In this document: one piece after another, positions 15,323 to 18,631 of the stretch | Layout of the letters: the number at the start of each line of letters is the position of its first letter | Position numbering within the stretch: position 1 is the first letter of the stretch | From: PUND01 sp046538345 | Lineage (GTDB): Bacteria > Planctomycetota > Phycisphaerae > SM23-33 | Direction: 5' to 3' | Length of the DNA: 18,631 nucleotides | NCBI GenBank assembly: GCA_046538345.1 | Contig: JBKHJB010000024.1 | Span: 1 to 18,631 of the forward strand | The notes under the pieces: generated by a model | What the model was told of the DNA's origin: nothing | Databases searched by the model: none | What the model saw: only the letters and a program-made list of their open reading frames with translations | Translations under genes and position numbers: made by a program

Positions 15323-15844
15323 ATGGGCAGAGGTTACAAAACAGGCATTTTGACGATTGAAGACACCGTCATCGCCGTGATGGCTATCGCCATTGTGGCA
15401 GGGGCTTTGCCGGGCTGCGATGGAGGTAGTGAGCCGGGACCGGCCCTCGACAGACCACCGGCCGCTTCTGTCAGCTCTCTGTCCAAATGGGAGGTCACCG
15501 GCGATGTCAGCCCGGCCGGTGCCGTCGCCGACGGGAACCCCGCCACAGCCGCCGTCAGCGATCAGCAGTATCGAGGCGCGCAGATTACCATCGATCTTGG
15601 CAAGCCGTGTTTGCTCAACACGGTCGTCGTGGATCACGGCCGACGGCAGTTCGGCTTCCCTCGCCGTATGACAGTGCTGACCAGCATGAACGGCAAGGAT
15701 TTCCAGCAGCATATCACGGTCCCCGGGACGCGGCGCGTGACCACGGCGTGTCTGCTCACACCCGTGCTGGGGCGGTATGTTCGGCTGCGTGCTGAAGTGC
15801 CCGGCGATCAGCCCTGGGCGATAGCCGAGGTACGCATACGCTAG
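15323..15844 (+). CDS. F5/8-type C domain lipoprotein
   Basis: The product is 173 residues. The N-terminus is hydrophobic from about residue 12 and ends in ALPGC, giving a likely lipidated Cys32; Pro at -2 is unusual, so lipidation is probable but not certain. After a Pro/Ala linker, residues about 53-173 form a discoidin-like (F5/8 type C) domain: the early WEVTGDVSPAGAVADGNPAT, then ITIDLGKPCLLNTVVVDHG, SMNGKDFQQH, GRYVRLRAEV and the closing IAEVRIR. These domains are beta sandwiches that bind carbohydrate or lipid. I infer an envelope-anchored binding protein. No close ribosome binding site is visible before the ATG; a strong promoter lies about 70 bases upstream. Confidence 0.85.
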   Translation: MGRGYKTGILTIEDTVIAVMAIAIVAGALPGCDGGSEPGPALDRPPAASVSSLSKWEVTGDVSPAGAVADGNPATAAVSDQQYRGAQITIDLGKPCLLNTVVVDHGRRQFGFPRRMTVLTSMNGKDFQQHITVPGTRRVTTACLLTPVLGRYVRLRAEVPGDQPWAIAEVRIR

Positions 15845-15890
15845 CGTGAACGCTTGAAGCCGACACGGCGTTGTGTTCTGCTAAGGTCAA

Positions 15891-16076
15891 ATGAACAGCC
15901 ACACACCAACCCGCCGCAAACTGCGACTGATGGTCCCCCGCAACCCGCTGCCGAGGTTCAGTGACTACATCGAGCCGGACGCTGAGCGGTTGATCGCGCG
16001 GTCACTGGGCAAGACACCCGATGGCCGGGCCAAAAGCCGCTCCGGTATGGAAACCGCCGTGGAGGTGCACGCATGA
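15891..16076 (+). CDS. Small basic protein (61 aa)
   Basis: This protein has a very basic N-terminal third (PTRRKLRLMVPRN) and no membrane segment or known domain. It is supported by an AAGG just upstream and by the ATGA overlap of its stop with the next gene's start, which indicates translational coupling. A -35-like TTGAAG lies at 15854-15859 but the matching -10 is poor, so it may be read from the promoter at 15223. Function is unknown. Confidence 0.65.
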   Translation: MNSHTPTRRKLRLMVPRNPLPRFSDYIEPDAERLIARSLGKTPDGRAKSRSGMETAVEVHA

Positions 16077-16372
16077 ACGACTCGCCGGAATCACCACGCC
16101 GACAGGGCAAACGCGGCGACGGACCTTACCTGGCGATAGTCGCGGGTCTGCTGATACTCATCATGACGCTGCTGGCGACGCTCTGGCTGAGGGAGAGATC
16201 CGCCCGAATCGCGGCCCAGGAAGAACTGACACACTGCCGTCGGCAGATAGAGCAGTTCAGGCGGATACTCCAACTTGTCCCCGCCGGAGACGAGCCGCGG
16301 ACCGCACCGGCGGACGATGGTCCTGTTGTCCCGGTCGCGCCGAGCAACGAGACAGGGGCGGACGAACAGTGA
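16073..16372 (+). CDS. Small bitopic membrane protein (99 aa)
   Basis: The product has a polar basic N-terminus (about 1-18), one hydrophobic helix at about 19-40 (YLAIVAGLLILIMTLLATLW), a charged helical segment with coiled-coil character at about 41-68 and a Pro/Asp-rich disordered tail. The topology with Arg before the helix suggests the C-terminal part is outside the cytosol. GGAGG with a 7-base spacer precedes the ATG. It is coupled to the upstream small gene by an ATGA overlap, so the two probably act together, perhaps as a membrane protein and its cytosolic partner. No family is recognised. Confidence 0.78.
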   Translation: MNDSPESPRRQGKRGDGPYLAIVAGLLILIMTLLATLWLRERSARIAAQEELTHCRRQIEQFRRILQLVPAGDEPRTAPADDGPVVPVAPSNETGADEQ

Positions 16373-16378
16373 GACGGT

Positions 16379-16406
16379 TTGAAGCCGGCGTGGTTTTGCG
16401 TATCAT
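16379..16406 (+). promoter_or_regulatory. Promoter of the PfkB kinase gene
   Basis: TTGAAG (16379-16384) and TATCAT (16401-16406) are 16 bases apart. A second possible -10, TATAAC, lies at 16416-16421. Transcription would start between about 16413 and 16428, leaving a short leader with the AGGAAAGAG ribosome binding region before the ATG at 16455. Confidence 0.5.
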
Positions 16407-16454
16407 CTCCGCGGGTATAACAGCAACAGCGACTCACGAGAGGAAAGAGACGAG

Positions 16455-17366
16455 ATGAGCTTACTGGTAACCGGAAGCATCGGAATCGACACAGTAGAGG
16501 CGCCCTGGGGGTCGGCCGAAGAAGTCCTGGGCGGCTCGAGCGTGTACTTCGCCACGGCCGCGAGCTTGTTCACGCCCGTGCGCCTGGTCGGCGTGGTGGG
16601 CGAGGACTGCCCGGACGGCTTTCTGAAGCCGCTGGAGGACAACCCCAACATAGACCTCGAGGGTCTGGAGGTCCGCAAGGGCAGCAAGACGTTCCGTTGG
16701 CACGGCCGCTACGAGGAGGACGCCAACGTTCGCGAGACCATCAACGTTGAGCTGAACGTCCTGGGCGAAGACCCGCCGGCGATTCCCGAAAAGTTCCGCG
16801 ACAGCCGATTCGTATTCCTCGCCAACACGCATCCGTTCCTGCAGAAGCAGTTACTCGAGCAGGTTCAGCCGGAAGCGGTTTCGGTAGCGGACACCATGGA
16901 CCTGTGGATAGACAACGAGCGCGACGCGCTGATGGACCTGCTCGGTTCGATCGACGGGCTGGTGCTGAACGACTTCGAGGCAAAGCAGCTCACCGACGAG
17001 ACCAACCTCATCATCGCGGGGCGGGAAATCGCGAAAAAGGTCAAGCGCTTCGTGGTCATCAAGAAGGGCGAGCACGGCAGTATCCTGTTCATAGACGACA
17101 GCGTCTATCCCATGCCCAGCTATCCGGCGATGAACGTGGTGGACCCGACCGGCGCGGGCGACTGCTTCGCCGGCGGCATGATGGGCTATCTAGCAGAGCA
17201 GGATAAGGTTGACGCCCCCACGCTGCGAAAGGCGATCGCCTACGGAACCGTCGTCGCGGGCATAGAGCTGGAGGATTTCTCGCTGAACAAGCTCTCCGCT
17301 TCCAAGCGCGAGGACATTGAAGAGCGCATGAGCGAGTTCCGCGAGATGGTCCACTTCTGGATGTAA
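16455..17366 (+). CDS. PfkB-family sugar/nucleoside kinase
   Basis: The 303-residue product belongs to the ribokinase/PfkB family of ATP-dependent kinases acting on sugars or nucleosides in the cytosol. The N-terminal GG motif is at about 24-37 (VLGGSSVYFATAAS), the N-x-x-E motif is NDFE at 172-175, KKGEHG is at 203-208, and the anion-hole and catalytic signature DPTGAGDCFAGG spans 230-241 with D236 as the expected base. All key residues are present, so the enzyme should be active. The substrate cannot be deduced; the overall form is nearer to ribokinase or adenosine kinase than to fructose-1-phosphate kinase. It has its own promoter and is convergent with valS. Confidence 0.93.
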   Translation: MSLLVTGSIGIDTVEAPWGSAEEVLGGSSVYFATAASLFTPVRLVGVVGEDCPDGFLKPLEDNPNIDLEGLEVRKGSKTFRWHGRYEEDANVRETINVELNVLGEDPPAIPEKFRDSRFVFLANTHPFLQKQLLEQVQPEAVSVADTMDLWIDNERDALMDLLGSIDGLVLNDFEAKQLTDETNLIIAGREIAKKVKRFVVIKKGEHGSILFIDDSVYPMPSYPAMNVVDPTGAGDCFAGGMMGYLAEQDKVDAPTLRKAIAYGTVVAGIELEDFSLNKLSASKREDIEERMSEFREMVHFWM

Positions 17367-17385
17367 ACGCACCGGCGGCTGGCCC

Positions 17386-17400
17386 GCGGAACGTTTCCGC
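17386..17400. terminator. Bidirectional hairpin between convergent genes
   Basis: GCGGAA-CGT-TTCCGC forms a perfect 6-bp stem with a 3-base loop, exactly between the stop codons of the PfkB kinase and valS. Being symmetric it could act for both genes. There is no T-run on either side, so its strength as an intrinsic terminator is doubtful. Confidence 0.4.
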
Positions 17401-17401
17401 C

Positions 17402-18631
17402 TCAGCGGAGCTTTTCCAGCGCGTCTTCGACGGCTGAGAGCTGCGCCTTCTGCTCATCCAGGCGGTCGCGCTGTTGCTGCACGACCTCCGCGGGCGCCTT
17501 GTTCACGAAGTTTTCGTTGGCCAGCTTCTTCTCGGCGCCGTCGATGGCTTTGCGGAGCTTTTCCGCCTCTTTGTCCAGGCGTTTGAGTTCCGCCGTGCGG
17601 TCCACCGCGCCGAGCACGTACACCTTGACCGTTCCGACCGTCGCCGCCGCCGCGTCGGCCGGGGGCTGATAGCCCGTCTGCTCGACAGTCAGCTCGCCTA
17701 CCGACGCCTGCGAGCGGATAAGCTCGGCGTTGTCGGCAAGAAGCTCCGCGTCCCGCCCGGCGGCTTCCACGACCACGTCTGTCTGCCGGCTGCGCGGTAT
17801 GTTGTGCTGCGTGCGGATGTTCCGCACCTCGCGGATAATCTGTTGCAGCGTCGCGAATCGCTGCTCCAGGGTTTCGTCTATCGTGCCGGCGTCCGCGCGA
17901 GGCCAGCTCGCCCGCACGAGCATACCCTCGGCCGGGCGGTCGCTTGCCCCGCGCCGGGGTGCGACCTCGTTGAGCTTCTGCCAGATGATCTCGGTGATGA
18001 ACGGAACCACCGGATGCAGCAGTCGCAGCAGTCCGTCGAGAACGTACGCCAGAATCGCCCGCGGGGCGTCTTCTCCGGCGTTTATCCGGGCCTTGGCTAT
18101 CTCCAGATACCAGTCGCAGAAATCGTCCCACATGAAGTGGTACAGCGTCTCGCCCAGGTCGTTGTAGCGGTATTTGCCCAGCGCGCGGGTGGCGTCGCGG
18201 ATGGCGGAGTTGTAGCGGCTCAGTATCCAGGCGTCGGAGATATTCGCGTGCGGCTGGACGTCCGAAAGCGGCGGAGCGCCGGCGAGGTTCATCATCGTAA
18301 ACCGTGAGGCGTTCCACAGCTTGTTGCAGAAGTTCCGGCCCTGGTCGAACTTCGGGCTGGTATTGGCTTTCCGCCCGTCCGGCAGCGTCATTTCCTCCAC
18401 CGGCATGCGCACGTCCTGGGTCTGGGTGGTCATGCTGACGAGCGTGAAACGCATGGCGTCGGCGCCGTGGCTGTCGCTGATGGTCAGCGGGTCGATGCCG
18501 TTGCCCAGCGACTTGGACATCTTCCTGCCCTGTCCGTCCTGGATCATCGCGTGGATGAACACGTCGGCAAACGGGATGTCGCCGAGTGCGTACTGACCCA
18601 TCATCACCATCCGCGAGACCCACAGCGTGAT
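17402..18631 (-). CDS. valS: Valyl-tRNA synthetase, C-terminal part (cut by window edge)
   Basis: The visible 409 residues are the C-terminal half of ValRS, which charges tRNA-Val with valine. The class I KMSKS motif is intact (GRKMSKSLGNGIDP, near the start of the fragment). It is followed by the anticodon-binding helical domain (DDFCDWYLEIAKARI is typical of ValRS) and the C-terminal coiled-coil arm that contacts the tRNA, with the family-typical NENFVNKAPAEVV. The reading frame stays open to the right edge (ITLWVSR before the first Met), so the start, HIGH motif and editing domain lie outside the window. No defect is visible. Confidence 0.96.
   Translation of the reverse strand: MTLWVSRMVMMGQYALGDIPFADVFIHAMIQDGQGRKMSKSLGNGIDPLTISDSHGADAMRFTLVSMTTQTQDVRMPVEEMTLPDGRKANTSPKFDQGRNFCNKLWNASRFTMMNLAGAPPLSDVQPHANISDAWILSRYNSAIRDATRALGKYRYNDLGETLYHFMWDDFCDWYLEIAKARINAGEDAPRAILAYVLDGLLRLLHPVVPFITEIIWQKLNEVAPRRGASDRPAEGMLVRASWPRADAGTIDETLEQRFATLQQIIREVRNIRTQHNIPRSRQTDVVVEAAGRDAELLADNAELIRSQASVGELTVEQTGYQPPADAAAATVGTVKVYVLGAVDRTAELKRLDKEAEKLRKAIDGAEKKLANENFVNKAPAEVVQQQRDRLDEQKAQLSAVEDALEKLR

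Noticed and set aside
17454..18623. 389-codon minus-strand frame overlapping valS
   Set aside because: It is the frame-shifted shadow of valS, with runs of Arg and Gly and no motif.
1..18631. CRISPR arrays, tRNA or rRNA genes, transposases, prophage genes
   Set aside because: I looked for spaced direct repeats, tRNA-like cloverleaves, terminal inverted repeats and recombinase motifs and found none.

Overview
The window is 18.6 kb of GC-rich bacterial chromosome with housekeeping and cell-envelope genes packed closely on both strands. I see no rRNA, tRNA, CRISPR array, insertion sequence, phage gene or recognisable defence system. The envelope genes (mreB, lnt, several lipoproteins with lipobox cysteines) indicate a diderm bacterium. 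The PEGA lipoprotein, F5/8-type C domain lipoprotein, many small membrane-anchored proteins and a divergent DapF would fit a planctomycete such as a Phycisphaerae member. That placement is an inference from gene style, because no marker gene in the window settles it.

Left block (97-6346, all minus strand, transcribed leftwards): lnt (apolipoprotein N-acyltransferase) overlaps a HEAT-repeat lipoprotein. After a 178-base gap with a good sigma70-type promoter come a coiled-coil membrane protein built like MreC (TTG start), a 65-residue single-pass membrane protein, mreB, and a class I SAM methyltransferase. This reads as an envelope and cell-shape cluster. The MreC-like and small membrane proteins sit where mreC and mreD lie in other bacteria.

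Middle block (6501-13577): a membrane-anchored protein of unknown function (+), a PEGA-domain lipoprotein (-), a flavoprotein-like oxidoreductase with degraded FAD motifs (+), a GT-C type membrane glycosyltransferase (+), and a DapF-family epimerase (+) followed 8 bases later by a 534-residue soluble protein that I cannot assign. The dapF promoter is embedded in the end of the glycosyltransferase gene.

Right block (13562-18631): cinA (-), overlapping tail-to-tail with the 534-residue gene and coupled by ATGA to an upstream membrane zinc-ribbon gene; an F5/8-type C lipoprotein (+); two small genes coupled by ATGA (+); a PfkB-family sugar kinase (+); and the 3' part of valS (-), cut by the right edge.

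Points that stand out: two genes (start codons at 6501 and 7963) have sigma70-like promoters whose -10 box ends exactly 7 bases before the start codon, predicting leaderless mRNAs. The DapF homologue keeps both catalytic cysteines but lacks two arginines usual in the family. The oxidoreductase lacks hallmark FAD-binding residues. Lnt has an insertion of about 60 residues between its catalytic Glu and Lys.
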